Source: Gracilaria domingensis (lineage: Eukaryota > Rhodophyta > Florideophyceae > Gracilariales > Gracilariaceae). Taken from it: 64,000 nt of DNA. The first letter of the stretch is position 1; each line of letters begins with the position of its first letter. This document shows, piece after piece, positions 22,439 to 31,661 of this stretch. The translations under genes and the position numbers were made by a program. The DNA lies in the NCBI GenBank assembly GCA_022539475.1, contig VCMS01000230.1:23941-87940 (forward strand), given 5' to 3'. The notes under the pieces are model-generated. The model saw nothing but the letters and a program-made list of their open reading frames with translations, did no database searches and had not been told where the DNA came from.

Positions 22439-24844
22439 ATGTCGGAGAATATCTCCGCGTCGCAGACGTTAACAAATGAGAACGAAGCCGAATCTACATC
22501 AAGTAGGCGAGCGAAAAAACGAAAATGGTGGACAGAAGAGCTGTTTGAATGGCGCACATACCTTGATGACGACGACGATTATAACACTGGAGCAAAATAT
22601 CTTAGGTGCAAAGCATGTTCTTGGTTTAGCACAGCAAAAGTTGTGAACGCATCGAAGCTCGGGGAACACTTGCTTCGGTGTAAATGTGTTTCGAGAGAAA
22701 ACCGTCGTCGCTTACTCGAAGATCCTCGTCTTCAGACAATCAATCGAGAAAAGATAGACACAGGAGGTTCGGATCTGTTTGGTATTCCGATAACTCCAAA
22801 AGTAGCAAAGAAGCGCAAACTCACTACCCCTGTTGTGAAGATTGAACGAAGACCTCCCATATCTCACCCTCGTTCTGCGCCGGAATCCACGCTCGTCGCG
22901 TCTTCACAATTTAACACTCACCATTCCGGAAGTGAGGAAAGTCTGAGCTCTCGTGATCGTCGATCACGATTCAATGATCTTGTCACACGGTTTTTTGTGA
23001 AGTACATGCTACCGTTTTCTCTTTTGAGTCGCAGAGCCGGTTGTGATGAGTTTTATCAAATCATTCGATTGGCGAACTATAAACTCAGCAAGCAGCTTCC
23101 CGATGCGCAAACAATGGGCTCGAAGAACATTAACATTTACTACGATACTATGCACAGTCGTGTGAAGGAATCAATTGCCGCTTCGCTGAAAGATTCTTTT
23201 GGCACACTCGTTTTCGATGGATGGACAGATGCAAACAACGAAGCAGTCGTAAATGTACTGCTTTCTCTTACGGGAGTAGAAATTGTGCGAAAGACTTTTT
23301 TCTTGAAGTCTATATACACAGGATCTACGAAATGCGATTCTTCTTTTTATGCAAAGGTTGTTGAAGAGACAATGTTGGAGTTTGGCGACATGAACCGAAT
23401 TTGCGCTGTCGTGAGTGACAATACAAGCTCATGTGTGAAGGCCAAAGAAAAACTCTTGGAGAGGCACAATCACATGATTAGTTGCCAAGATCAGACCCAT
23501 TTGGCTAACATGCAGGATATGGGTAAATTGGTTTGGATCAACGACATACTGTCAATGGTGGCGGCAGTGATTGCAGATCTTCGGAACCATCCAAAGCTGT
23601 ACCATCGCTTTAAAGAGCTTAAAACACGATTCAATCTGAGGACTGGTCGTCATCGATCTTCGGGCGAACTAGACGAATATGGAAGAGTTCTGCTCCCTCC
23701 GACCGCAATTCTTCCAACAAAGATGGCTCAAACACGGTTTGCATCATCTGAGAGCATGATTGCTTCATTCTTGAGATGCAAAACAGTGTTACGAGAGCTT
23801 ATTGAGTGCTCTGACTTTCATACTAATCTGTATGGCTCTCGAAATAGAGAAAAGAGGGAGTTTTTTAAAGCAACAATACGTAACGACGCGCTATATGAGA
23901 AACTATTGGACATCTACCACATCTTTCGTCTTATACGCCAGTACCTGAGAATCTTTGACGACGAGTCTTCGCTCCTTTCAGAAGTTTACCCGGCCACTAT
24001 GCAACTCTTAGAAAAAATCAAGAAGCTCCCAGTCACGGCGTTCTATACTGTTGAGAGAAAGGAAGAAATTATTAACCTCTTTAAAGAAAGAATGAATGGG
24101 GAGGGGCGGAAAGTGGCGTTGGTGACGCCCATACACTATGTCGCGTACACGTTGGATATCAGAAGCGTCTCCGAAAGCTTGGCGCATTTTCGTCCTCATC
24201 TCGTGAAACATGTTCTCTCCTTTGTGCGATCGGATTGCTTCCCGGCTAGTGAAAAGGTAACTAGTGTAGGTGGTGAATGCGGAGCGGTTGATCGAATATG
24301 TAAGGAGTTCGTTTCTGTGCGCATGGCGTGGCGCTCACAGATGCAAGACCTGGTTTCAAGGCATTCTTTAATGATGTATAGTCGAACGCCGGTATACTAT
24401 TGGATTGAGTACCCAAAGACATCCCTTCTCCGTCAGTTTGCGCTTCGGGTTCTCTGCGCCAGTCCATCATCTTCCTCCGTCGAGCGTAGTTTCAGCTTCC
24501 AAGGTCGCCTCAGAACATCTTCACGTAACCGGTTGCAACAGAAGAAAGTGGCAAAGTTAATATTCTGTGCGTTCAATGAGTCTCTATTTCAAACTCGCAA
24601 CAGAACTGTCAAGAAACTAGATCTGGAGGAGTACACGGAACTTAGGTTCGGTAATGCACGCCAAACGATGGACCCGGAATTAGCAGAACCAGAAACGAGT
24701 GGGGGGATGTACTCTAGGTTTTTGGACGACGAGAGCATTTCTCTTGATACGTCCCACGATTTGTGTGAAGAGCTTGAATTAGATGAGCTAGAGAACTGGG
24801 AGTCTGCTTTTGTCTCTACCTCTGAGGCAATTCAGATGCTTTAA
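22439..24844 (+). CDS. hAT-family transposase, intact
   Basis: An 801-residue ORF from ATG 22439. Residues 35-85 form a BED-type zinc finger (LRCKACSWF...HLLRCKC). The RNase H-like core (DUF659 type) carries LVFDGWTDA (D260) and AVVSDNTSSC (D327), followed by SCQDQTHLANM in the insertion domain. The C-terminal hAT dimerisation region has SSSVERSFSFQGRL (E682), consistent with the family's SxxxER.FS signature and its catalytic Glu. A strongly acidic tail (DDESISL..LELDELENWE) ends the protein. It is full length with no stop or frameshift, unlike most other elements here, so it may be active or recently so. Its stop codon overlaps that of the convergent gene at 24841-26400. Confidence 0.92.
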   Translation: MSENISASQTLTNENEAESTSSRRAKKRKWWTEELFEWRTYLDDDDDYNTGAKYLRCKACSWFSTAKVVNASKLGEHLLRCKCVSRENRRRLLEDPRLQTINREKIDTGGSDLFGIPITPKVAKKRKLTTPVVKIERRPPISHPRSAPESTLVASSQFNTHHSGSEESLSSRDRRSRFNDLVTRFFVKYMLPFSLLSRRAGCDEFYQIIRLANYKLSKQLPDAQTMGSKNINIYYDTMHSRVKESIAASLKDSFGTLVFDGWTDANNEAVVNVLLSLTGVEIVRKTFFLKSIYTGSTKCDSSFYAKVVEETMLEFGDMNRICAVVSDNTSSCVKAKEKLLERHNHMISCQDQTHLANMQDMGKLVWINDILSMVAAVIADLRNHPKLYHRFKELKTRFNLRTGRHRSSGELDEYGRVLLPPTAILPTKMAQTRFASSESMIASFLRCKTVLRELIECSDFHTNLYGSRNREKREFFKATIRNDALYEKLLDIYHIFRLIRQYLRIFDDESSLLSEVYPATMQLLEKIKKLPVTAFYTVERKEEIINLFKERMNGEGRKVALVTPIHYVAYTLDIRSVSESLAHFRPHLVKHVLSFVRSDCFPASEKVTSVGGECGAVDRICKEFVSVRMAWRSQMQDLVSRHSLMMYSRTPVYYWIEYPKTSLLRQFALRVLCASPSSSSVERSFSFQGRLRTSSRNRLQQKKVAKLIFCAFNESLFQTRNRTVKKLDLEEYTELRFGNARQTMDPELAEPETSGGMYSRFLDDESISLDTSHDLCEELELDELENWESAFVSTSEAIQML

Positions 24845-26400
24845 TTTCGTCTGTTCGAAGCAATACTTTCCTTCTCGTACCTTTTCTTCTTCATTGCTTG
24901 TTTGTAGGATCCGCATTTGGCTCTGCTTCCTTTCTTGCGTCGCTTATTAGTCTTTCTCTTTAGTTCTCTGATTTCAGAGACCAAGCGCACCCCAGAATTG
25001 CTTCCCGTGGCGGCCATTAATATTGGCTTTGATAAAGTTTGTGGATGGGCTTCGGAGCTGTCCAATAGCTCGCCTTTATCCAGATCAATGCACACGACAT
25101 GATCCACATCAGAACCTCCCTTCAGCCGTAGAAGCAACACCCCGAATAGCTTAGTCTCGATGGAATTCCACACAGAGTCCAAGTCCCGTGCCGCAACTTT
25201 AACTCGTATGAGTTCTAGATGTGGCATGTACAGTTCCAGCCATTTGCACGCGTCCGTCATACACACCATCGGTTCTATAACCTTGTCAGCGAGTACACTT
25301 TGTGCTGATTCCATATCAACTACTCTACTTATTGCATTAACCAGCGCCAGTTGTAGGCAAAACCCCGGGCTTCTTGATACAGCCATACGGGAAAAGTGTC
25401 TCAGACCTACGCCCTTTACCTCTTTGTCCTTGCCCCCCGGGCAGCGAATATCTACGGCACTCCCAACATGGTTCATACACCATGCATCAATGGCCTCAAT
25501 ACATTTGAACGGCAAGTCTTCGTCCATATCAACGGCCAGAGATCCGTCCAAATTCCTACTGACCTCAACGTCGCAGCTCCCAGACATAATCTGCAAACGA
25601 TAGAGTGCGCTCGCTAACGTCGCTCCACGTAGAGTGTGAAGCTGTATCCGATACCAGGATGTGCTTTCCGTTCTATTTCTGCCATAGTACTGCGTGGGAA
25701 GAAGGCCGTTTTCAGATGTTATTTCACCAGAGAACATCACCTCTTGAACACTCCAAGGCTCTCCGTAGAAACTTTCGTCATCCTCAAGAAGGCCCAAACG
25801 GTAGGCGACATCGGTTGTTAGCTCCTTTCTTGTGGTTGCAGCGCACCACTTTGTCACTTTTTGGCCACACCAACGGTCAAGCTTTGTAGCGTCAACTACT
25901 TCATCGGGCCAGCCCGCCGATTTCACCAGAAATTTCATTCCAGTTGATGTCTTTATTCCACGTATGGTGCGGATATCTAATCGTGTGTCCTCTTCTTCCA
26001 TATCTTCCATGCTCTTTTGTGCTGCTCTCCACCTGACACGTGCTACCGTAGCTGCTTGTCGCCTAGGTCTCTGCGTTCCAATTGCAGCCGATTGTGAGGC
26101 TACTTCGTTCGGAGATTCTTCGTCTGCTACTTGCGCACATTGTATTGAATGTTCGCTGTGCTCATCTTCCTCGAGACATGATCTCAAAAAGGTCATACGG
26201 CGGAGCTTGCGACTTCTCTCTGACTCATTTGTCACTCTAACAACAGCCACGCTGGGCCACAGCAGACCGCTGATAGACGCCAAGACGAGACGAAGAGTAC
26301 AGTCACAAAGGTTTGGAGATGATAAGATTAAGCTTCTGCGACGATTGCGGCGCAAAGAGAAGTTCATGTCAGCGAAACGTCTTGCGGAGACGTCAAGCAT
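24841..26400 (-). CDS. Chromodomain-like plus papain-like cysteine-peptidase-like protein
   Basis: A 519-residue intact ORF from ATG 26398-26400. Residues 150-200 read IRGIKTSTGMKFLVKSAGWPDE..., which resembles a chromodomain (aromatic and charged pattern around 'YLVKWKGWPDE'). Residues 340-450 resemble a clan CA peptidase in order Cys-His-Asp: PGFCLQLALVNAI (C348), DVDHVVCIDL (H434) and ELLDSSE (D447). The C-terminus is very basic (KRKTNKRRKKGSRAK), fitting nuclear localisation. The gene converges on the hAT transposase, and the two stop codons overlap within the palindrome TTAA (24841-24844). That tight packing suggests both belong to one mobile element. Peptidase activity is inferred from motifs only. 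I do not recognise a named family. Confidence 0.6.
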   Translation of the reverse strand: MLDVSARRFADMNFSLRRNRRRSLILSSPNLCDCTLRLVLASISGLLWPSVAVVRVTNESERSRKLRRMTFLRSCLEEDEHSEHSIQCAQVADEESPNEVASQSAAIGTQRPRRQAATVARVRWRAAQKSMEDMEEEDTRLDIRTIRGIKTSTGMKFLVKSAGWPDEVVDATKLDRWCGQKVTKWCAATTRKELTTDVAYRLGLLEDDESFYGEPWSVQEVMFSGEITSENGLLPTQYYGRNRTESTSWYRIQLHTLRGATLASALYRLQIMSGSCDVEVSRNLDGSLAVDMDEDLPFKCIEAIDAWCMNHVGSAVDIRCPGGKDKEVKGVGLRHFSRMAVSRSPGFCLQLALVNAISRVVDMESAQSVLADKVIEPMVCMTDACKWLELYMPHLELIRVKVAARDLDSVWNSIETKLFGVLLLRLKGGSDVDHVVCIDLDKGELLDSSEAHPQTLSKPILMAATGSNSGVRLVSEIRELKRKTNKRRKKGSRAKCGSYKQAMKKKRYEKESIASNRRN

Positions 26401-27038
26401 AGGTCACAATTCGTGGGTTGCACTCATCACTCTTTCCCGCCATTCCAGTCTCTCCATGTTATGTAACTGCCATATTACTTGGCGCTTTTAATGTTTGGGT
26501 CGTCACAGAGTCAATTGCGGCAAAGCGAAAGCCAGCGGGAGCGGATCGGGGCGCATGTAATGAGCGGTCCAGACACCACGCACATTATCCTGATAGCCAA
26601 CGGCGACAGCGAGCTGTTTAGGTGGTGCATAATGGAAACGTTACATGCCGGACACGATAGACTGTACAGGATGACCTCGTAGTGCCCCGAACCTCCAGCG
26701 CGCGTGAGCAATGCGGTTGCCCGTGCGCGCATGCCGGCGCGGTGTCCGCCGAGAGCGGAAAGACCGTAGCGCACGGATGCTGTGCAACGCACAGCTGCAA
26801 GGCATGAAATGCGGCGCCTAGCTCATCCCAAAACTGGGTCGGGCAGCGTGGGAGGAGTACATAGAGCTCATGCTCGCGACGGGAGAAGAACTCGTAATGA
26901 TGGTACGCGCGCCGGGGAGTAGTGCGCACAGCTAGTGCACAGCTAGTGCGCTTCTTGGTGCCGGAGCTCCCGCCGGTGGTGGCGTTTGAAGTGACGCCGA
27001 CCGGGACGCACTGGGGAAAAGAGGCGCGCGATGCAATG
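26401..27038. other. Intergenic, turning GC-rich from about 26690
   Basis: It is the 5' flank of the peptidase-like gene. A minus-strand ORF without ATG (26618-27292) runs through the second half into the minisatellite and has no recognised domain. There is no clear hAT terminal repeat. Confidence 0.35.
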
Positions 27039-27264
27039 GCGCGCCCGACAAGCGGCTCCGCGACGCACATGGCGCGCTCGTCAAGCTGCAGCGCAAAGCA
27101 CATGGCTCTCTCGACAAGGAGCTGCGCGACACGCCTGGTGTGCTCGCGAAGCGGCTGCGCGACGCGCATGGCGCGCTCGACGAGCAGCCACGCGACGCGC
27201 ATGGCTGTTTCGACAAGGAGCTGCGCGACGCATATGGTGCGCTCGCGAAGCGGCTGTGCGACAA
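27039..27264. repeat. 33-bp minisatellite, about 6.8 units
   Basis: Tandem units of 33 bp of the type GCTCTCTCGACAAGGAGCTG + CGCGACGCGCATG, GC-rich, with two alternating sub-types (GACAAGGAGCTG and GCGAAGCGGCTG). Because 33 is a multiple of three, several frames on both strands stay open. One plus-strand frame gives an amphipathic 11-residue repeat (HGALDKELRDA type). A minus-strand frame gives AQLLVERAMRV repeats. It could be the remnant of a hendecad or LEA-like coiled-coil exon. Confidence 0.8.
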
Positions 27265-27515
27265 GAACAGGACGACGCTGATCGGGCTCCACAGCTAGCC
27301 TTAAGTGGCGTCGTGCGCCGCTCGGCGTAGCGCGCGCGAGCGCCGCCGTTTTCTTGGATTTGCCTTCCTATATGAAAACGATTGAAATGCTGGTAACCCT
27401 TTACAATTAGCGAACTGCAAAGTCGATGCCCATCATCGGCGCTCGCGCGCCCGGACGCGCCAGAGACTCTCTGGCAGAGAGACGCAGCACGTACTACCCC
27501 GTGCCTGCCACGCAG
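27265..27515. other. GC-rich intergenic spacer
   Basis: No ORF with support. It contains runs of CGCGCGAGCGCC and a small inverted repeat GAGACTCTCTGGCAGAGAG near 27462-27481. Confidence 0.4.
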
Positions 27516-27758
27516 TGTAAAGAAGGCCGCCCTCGAAGCTGAGGAGAACGGAAAGCATGTTGCTCAGCAGTTTTCGTAGACCTCTGATGACAAAGTCATG
27601 GACATGAAGCGCGAGCTGAAGAAGCTCTCGAAGCAGCTCGATCGCGAGCGGAGCGCCTACGAATCTGAGAAGGAACGCAGGGAATCTGCTAAGGTCGACG
27701 AAGTCTCTCAGCTAGAGCAGAAAGTTGAACAACCAAGATCCGAATATGCTGACTCCAA
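27516..27758 (+). pseudogene. Coiled-coil protein remnant (left part)
   Basis: One plus-strand frame reads KKAALEAEENGKHVAQQFS, a TAG stop, then MDMKRELKKLSKQLDRERSAYESEKERRESA and on to SQLEQKVEQ. This is a heptad-rich coiled coil. The frame then runs into the first DPB2 repeat unit and loses sense. A similar coiled-coil tail lies on the same strand at 30850-31024, after the POLE2/NRAMP block. Confidence 0.5.
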
Positions 27759-29679
27759 ATGGAGGGCGAGCTGCCGAAGAGACCGCTCGCCAATGCTCCG
27801 GCGAAGTTCAGAGGTGACATGTTTCGCACGCGATATGAACTTATCCTCAGCAAGCACCCAAGAGACCGCTCGCCAATGCTCCGGCGAAGTTCAAAGGTGA
27901 CATGTTTCGCACGCGATATGAACTTATCCTCAGCAAAACACTCCGAAACCCCAAGTTCAAGCCGCCAACCAGTGGGTCGCTGTCAATGTCGGACACTAGC
28001 CCTTATTTTCAGTTGACTGGGATTGAAAGTCTGTCGGGAAGTAAAGGGGATCAGTTAGTACTTGGTCTTTTGACGCAATTTGAAGAAGGGTTCTGGTACT
28101 TGGAGGATCTCAACGGTGCTATAAAAGCAGACCTGTCAGAAGCTTTCGTCACCTCCGGAATGCATACGGAAGGTAGCTTTGTTATAGCGCAAGGACAAGT
28201 TACGGAGCGCAAAGGAGAAGAGCCAATATTCAAAGTTCAAGCGATGGGAACCCCCCCCCCCATGAGTCGCATGAGGATACTATTATGGCTCTTGGGCGAG
28301 ATTCAAACTTGTTTGGTGGAAGTTTTGATATGTGTGAGACTCCAGATCTTCTAAAGATTGAAGAGCAGAGCTTGGACACGGTCTTTCTTTTCATTTCAGA
28401 CGTGGCTTTGGATAACTCTCGCGTTCTCGCTGGACTGCGACATATCTGGAAAGGCTTTCTTGAAGATGGCGTTGTTCCTGCTGTCGTAATTCTCATGGGC
28501 AATTTTCTTTCCCATCCATTTGGGCAAAAACCAGATGATGTGTCAACTCTGTGCGACAAATTTGGAGAGTTGGGCGCCATGGTCAAAGACGAGTTTGAGG
28601 AACTAATCGACAAAACCACTTTTGTCTTAGTCCTCGGACCAAACGACCCAGGACCGGGGAATGTACTCCCACGACCGCCGATGCCACAAATGTTCACAAA
28701 GCGATTCGTGGAAACTCTGGGTTCAGGAACTGTTCATCTTGCTGCCAACCCATGTCGAATTCGCTTTATCACTCAAGAGATCGTTGTTCTGAGAGACGAC
28801 CTCATGCAGAAAATGATTCGCCATTGCGCTGTTAAACCTGATCTGACGGAGGCTGGGTTGATGCACGCTCATTTGGTGAAAACTGTGAGCGATCAGTCTT
28901 ATTTGACCCCACTGCCAATCTCTGCGAGACCAGTTCTCTGGGCCCATGACCATGGCCTCTGGCTTTTCCCCACTCCACATGTTACAGTTCTCGCGGACAG
29001 AGTTGACAGCTACATATGCAAGTACGAGAAAACCCTCGGTATGAACCCAGGTTCTTTCAAGACTGACTTTTCTTTCCTCGTTTACCTCCCAGCTGAGAAG
29101 CGAGCGCAGCAAAGCTCCCTCAACAGTGAAGATACACAAACTCTTGAACAGGAGGAAGTGAGACTAAGAGAAGAGGAAAGTGCTATGTCTCTACATGAGG
29201 AGGATGAGTTGGTATCAGATGATCATAGTGAGCAAATCGAAGCAGGGCAAAAGACGCCCATCTCACGAGATGATGCTTCACCCGTCTCTGAAGAAGAAGC
29301 GCCCAGACTCTTCGAAACAGAGCCAGATGTGCCTCAGCTAGGCCCCGCTCGACTTGTACGACCAGAAGATGACATTGAAAGCAATTCAGTGAAGCATGAT
29401 ATCTCTGAAAAGAGCGACATTCAAGGAGAGAAAAACGGACGTAGGCAAAGCTCTGAAGCAACGGAGCAAGTTGAGACAAACTCCGAGCCTGATCGTAATC
29501 TTGATGCGACAGAAGGAAGCGAACATGCCGACAATGAAGAGTCTGATGATGACAGCCATCTAGAACCAGCCGAAGGTGTCAAACGACTAGATATAAAGAC
29601 TTTGGTTCGAAATTCTCTCGTCGAGGACTCGCATTGGATGCCCGAGTTTGACAGAGATTCAGATTCAGCAGGAGAATAA
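27759..29679 (+). pseudogene. POLE2: DNA polymerase epsilon subunit B, frame-disrupted
   Basis: The B (second) subunit supports the replicative leading-strand polymerase. It has an OB fold plus an inactive calcineurin-like phosphoesterase fold. Landmarks: LVLGLLTQFEEGFWYLEDLNG and FVIAQGQV (OB fold), FGGSFD, VFLFISDVALDN, VVILMGNFLSHPFG, FVLVLGPNDPGPGNVLPRPP, NPCRIRFITQEIVVLRDDLM, HLVKTVSDQSYLTPLP and MNPGSFKTDFSFLVYLP. All match POLE2 in order. Three frames are used. An 83-bp tandem duplication (27777-27859 repeated at 27860-27942) breaks the 5' end. A run of 11 C (28251-28261) shifts frame between residues like QAMGTPPP and HESHEDT; it is one base short or two long. The usual N-terminal helical domain is missing. 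A roughly 190-residue acidic Glu/Asp/Ser-rich tail follows the family's normal end. Confidence 0.88.
27777..27942 (+). repeat. 83-bp tandem duplication inside POLE2
   Basis: AAGAGACCGCTCGCCAATGC... to ...CTTATCCTCAGCAA occurs twice in a row with one base difference (AGA/AAA). Because 83 is not a multiple of three it throws the reading frame. Confidence 0.9.
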
Positions 29680-29757
29680 GTCAATAAGCTACGACGGCGT
29701 CTCACTATTTTTACACAAAGTTTAGAACAGTTTTGCTCCTTTGGGAAAACTTGAGTG
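29680..29757. other. Tail-to-tail spacer between POLE2 and NRAMP
   Basis: Seventy-eight bases between the convergent stop codons. No obvious AATAAA was seen on either strand. Confidence 0.5.
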
Positions 29758-30924
29758 TTAAGAGGATGGTTGCAGCTGTCTTTTTCTCGCAGTTTTTTCT
29801 GTTTTGTTTAAGTCGATAGTTTCATCAAGCTCCGCGTGCGCCTCGGTAGCAATGTGTAACGGTGCTGGCATTGGAGATGGGGTCGGCAGGCTCCCAACAG
29901 GAGAACGTAATGAGTCCAACTCAAATCCATCTTCTGACACGAACTCATATTCATCATGAATAGATGAGTCATCTTCAACCCTGTACACGGGACCTGGTCC
30001 CCCTGTTTCCGTTCTAAGTGCGATCCATGCAAGAAATATCATTAACGCAACATAAAGGGGTACGACGCATGCCAGAGTGAGCACCCTCAATGCCACATGA
30101 CTCGAACGAATACCCTCAATTATTGATTGAAGCACAAACGCAATGTTAAGACAAACTGCGACGCCTGCAGCAGCTCATGCCAGCAGAGATATGGACTTGG
30201 AGTTCTTGAACTCATTCATTCTTCTTGTGGAATTCGTCAATCTTATCATTGGAACAATTGAAAACGGGAGCTGAAGAGAAAGAACGACTTGACAAAAGAT
30301 AAGCAGTTGATATGTCCCAGTATCCCCCATAATGGAGATAACAAACAGAGCAGGGATTATGGCGATGAGACGCGTAACGAGTCGACGAATAACTGGTGGG
30401 GCACGAAGATCAAGGAATCCTTCCATTACGTACTGCCCGGCTAGAGTTCCGCACAGTGTTGAACTCTGGCCCGATGCTATGAGCGCTATCCCAAACAGGA
30501 GAGGGGCAATTTCCACCTTGCCGAATTTGAATCCCGTGTTTTCTAAAAGATGATAAGCCTTGAAAAGGGTAGTCACCTCAATCCCCTTCGTCCAGAAATT
30601 TGCAGCCGCAATGATTAGAATCGCACAGTTGATGAATAAGGCAGCATTCAAAGCTATTGTAGTGTCAATGAGGTTGTATCGGCACTAGGAACGCAGTGTT
30701 TCACGAGATCGATCTGGAACACGCTCAATAACCAAAGCCGAGTGCAGATAGAAGTTATGCGGCATAACAGTTGCCCCGACAATGCCTGTGGCCACATACA
30801 GGCTTGAAGTGTCGAGGCGAGGGACAAAAACTCCGATCTGAAGCGATGTCTTGAACGTTTTCAGAAGGAAGTTGAGGAACCCAAGAACTAAGGAGAAGAG
30901 CTGGAACGCGCCGAAGCTAACTCA
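29758..30924 (-). pseudogene. NRAMP divalent metal transporter, 5'-truncated
   Basis: NRAMP proteins import Mn2+ or Fe2+ with protons across plasma or vacuolar membranes. One minus-strand frame carries [23 protein letters not shown], the family transport motif in TM6, then RYNLIDTTIALNAALFINCAILI (TM7), FGIALIASGQSSTLCGTLAGQ and VMEGF (TM8-9 region), RRLVTRLIAIIPA, and a final TM near 30120-30010. A soluble acidic tail follows, ending at 29758. In-frame stops: TGA at 30922-30924, TAG at 30685-30687, TGA at 30175-30177 (the last probably a Trp codon). The first five or so TM segments, with the metal-binding DPGN motif of TM1, are absent. It is clearly non-functional as read. Confidence 0.88.
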
Positions 30925-31024
30925 GCAGTAGATGGGAAGGAGAAGGAACGGATATTGGGGAGCACATTGCAGACGTTGAGTGGTCTTTCAGAAGAAGATG
31001 AGCGATATCAGGACGCGGAAGGGT
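30850..31024 (+). pseudogene. Coiled-coil protein remnant (right part)
   Basis: The plus strand reads [13 protein letters not shown], a TAA stop, then [20 protein letters not shown] and GLSEEDERYQDAEG before a final TAA. The charge pattern matches the coiled-coil remnant at 27516-27758. The two could be the ends of one gene interrupted by the POLE2/NRAMP block. Confidence 0.4.
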
Positions 31025-31211
31025 AACGGATGCTATGCGGATGCCTTTACTGGGAGGGATAAGTATCAAGCAGACAGCTCATAGTTTGTAAGATGAACAA
31101 AAGCGAAGCATTTGCTTGGAGGCGAATGATTCACATTACCCAGAAAGAAACGAATGCAAAATGGCATGATTCTACATGGGTACAGGTATCGTTTAGCGGA
31201 TTTTGTGTTGC

Positions 31212-31661
31212 TTACTTAGCGGATCTCTTTTGAATCGTTAGCATATTAAGCCTGCTATCTTTGGACCGCTTGTACATGTTCTTCACTTTTTGTTCAAGCG
31301 TTGCACTCTGAACTGTAGCCGGAAGCTTTTCGCTTAACGTTTCTGTAAAGTAAAATGGAACGTGAGAATGGTTTTTCATCTTCAATACAACGCTTACGTA
31401 GTGGCGATAAGTGTTAGTGACAATCTCCGTCATAGCTTCCACAAAATCTTCGTCGTAGAACGCATCCAATATAGTTCGATGTTCAATAAATCTTCTTATT
31501 TCTTCATATCTTCGTTTTGCCATATCCAAATATATTTCCGCTTGGAGATCTGAGATAGTCTCGACGCCAGCAAAACAGTTCGTACATAATTCTCGTTTAA
31601 ACCTAGCAATTTCGAGATTATCAACCTCGTTTCGGATTGCTTTGAGCGTATCGGAATTCAT
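31212..31661 (-). CDS. Hypothetical helical protein, 149 residues
   Basis: It starts at ATG 31659-31661, two bases after an in-frame TAA, and ends at TAA 31212-31214. The protein is rich in Glu, Lys, Arg and hydrophobics in a pattern that predicts helices (IRNEVDNLEIARFKREL, MAKRRYEEIRRFIEHR, ATLEQKVKNMYKRSKD). There are two cysteines (CTNC) near residue 26. No signal peptide, TM segment or known domain is seen. The neighbourhood gives no functional clue. Confidence 0.5.
   Translation of the reverse strand: MNSDTLKAIRNEVDNLEIARFKRELCTNCFAGVETISDLQAEIYLDMAKRRYEEIRRFIEHRTILDAFYDEDFVEAMTEIVTNTYRHYVSVVLKMKNHSHVPFYFTETLSEKLPATVQSATLEQKVKNMYKRSKDSRLNMLTIQKRSAK

Noticed and set aside
24841-24844. 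One long fused hAT and peptidase gene
   Set aside because: The two frames are on opposite strands and both end in the same TTAA, so fusion is impossible.
25832-26491. 219-codon plus-strand ORF opposite the peptidase-like gene
   Set aside because: Ser/Thr/Arg-rich shadow of the minus-strand gene, which has motifs and a proper ATG.
30175-30177. UGA in NRAMP as selenocysteine, or a reassigned code
   Set aside because: The same gene also has TAG and another TGA, and TAA, TAG and TGA all interrupt other genes here, while the hAT and peptidase-like genes end normally.
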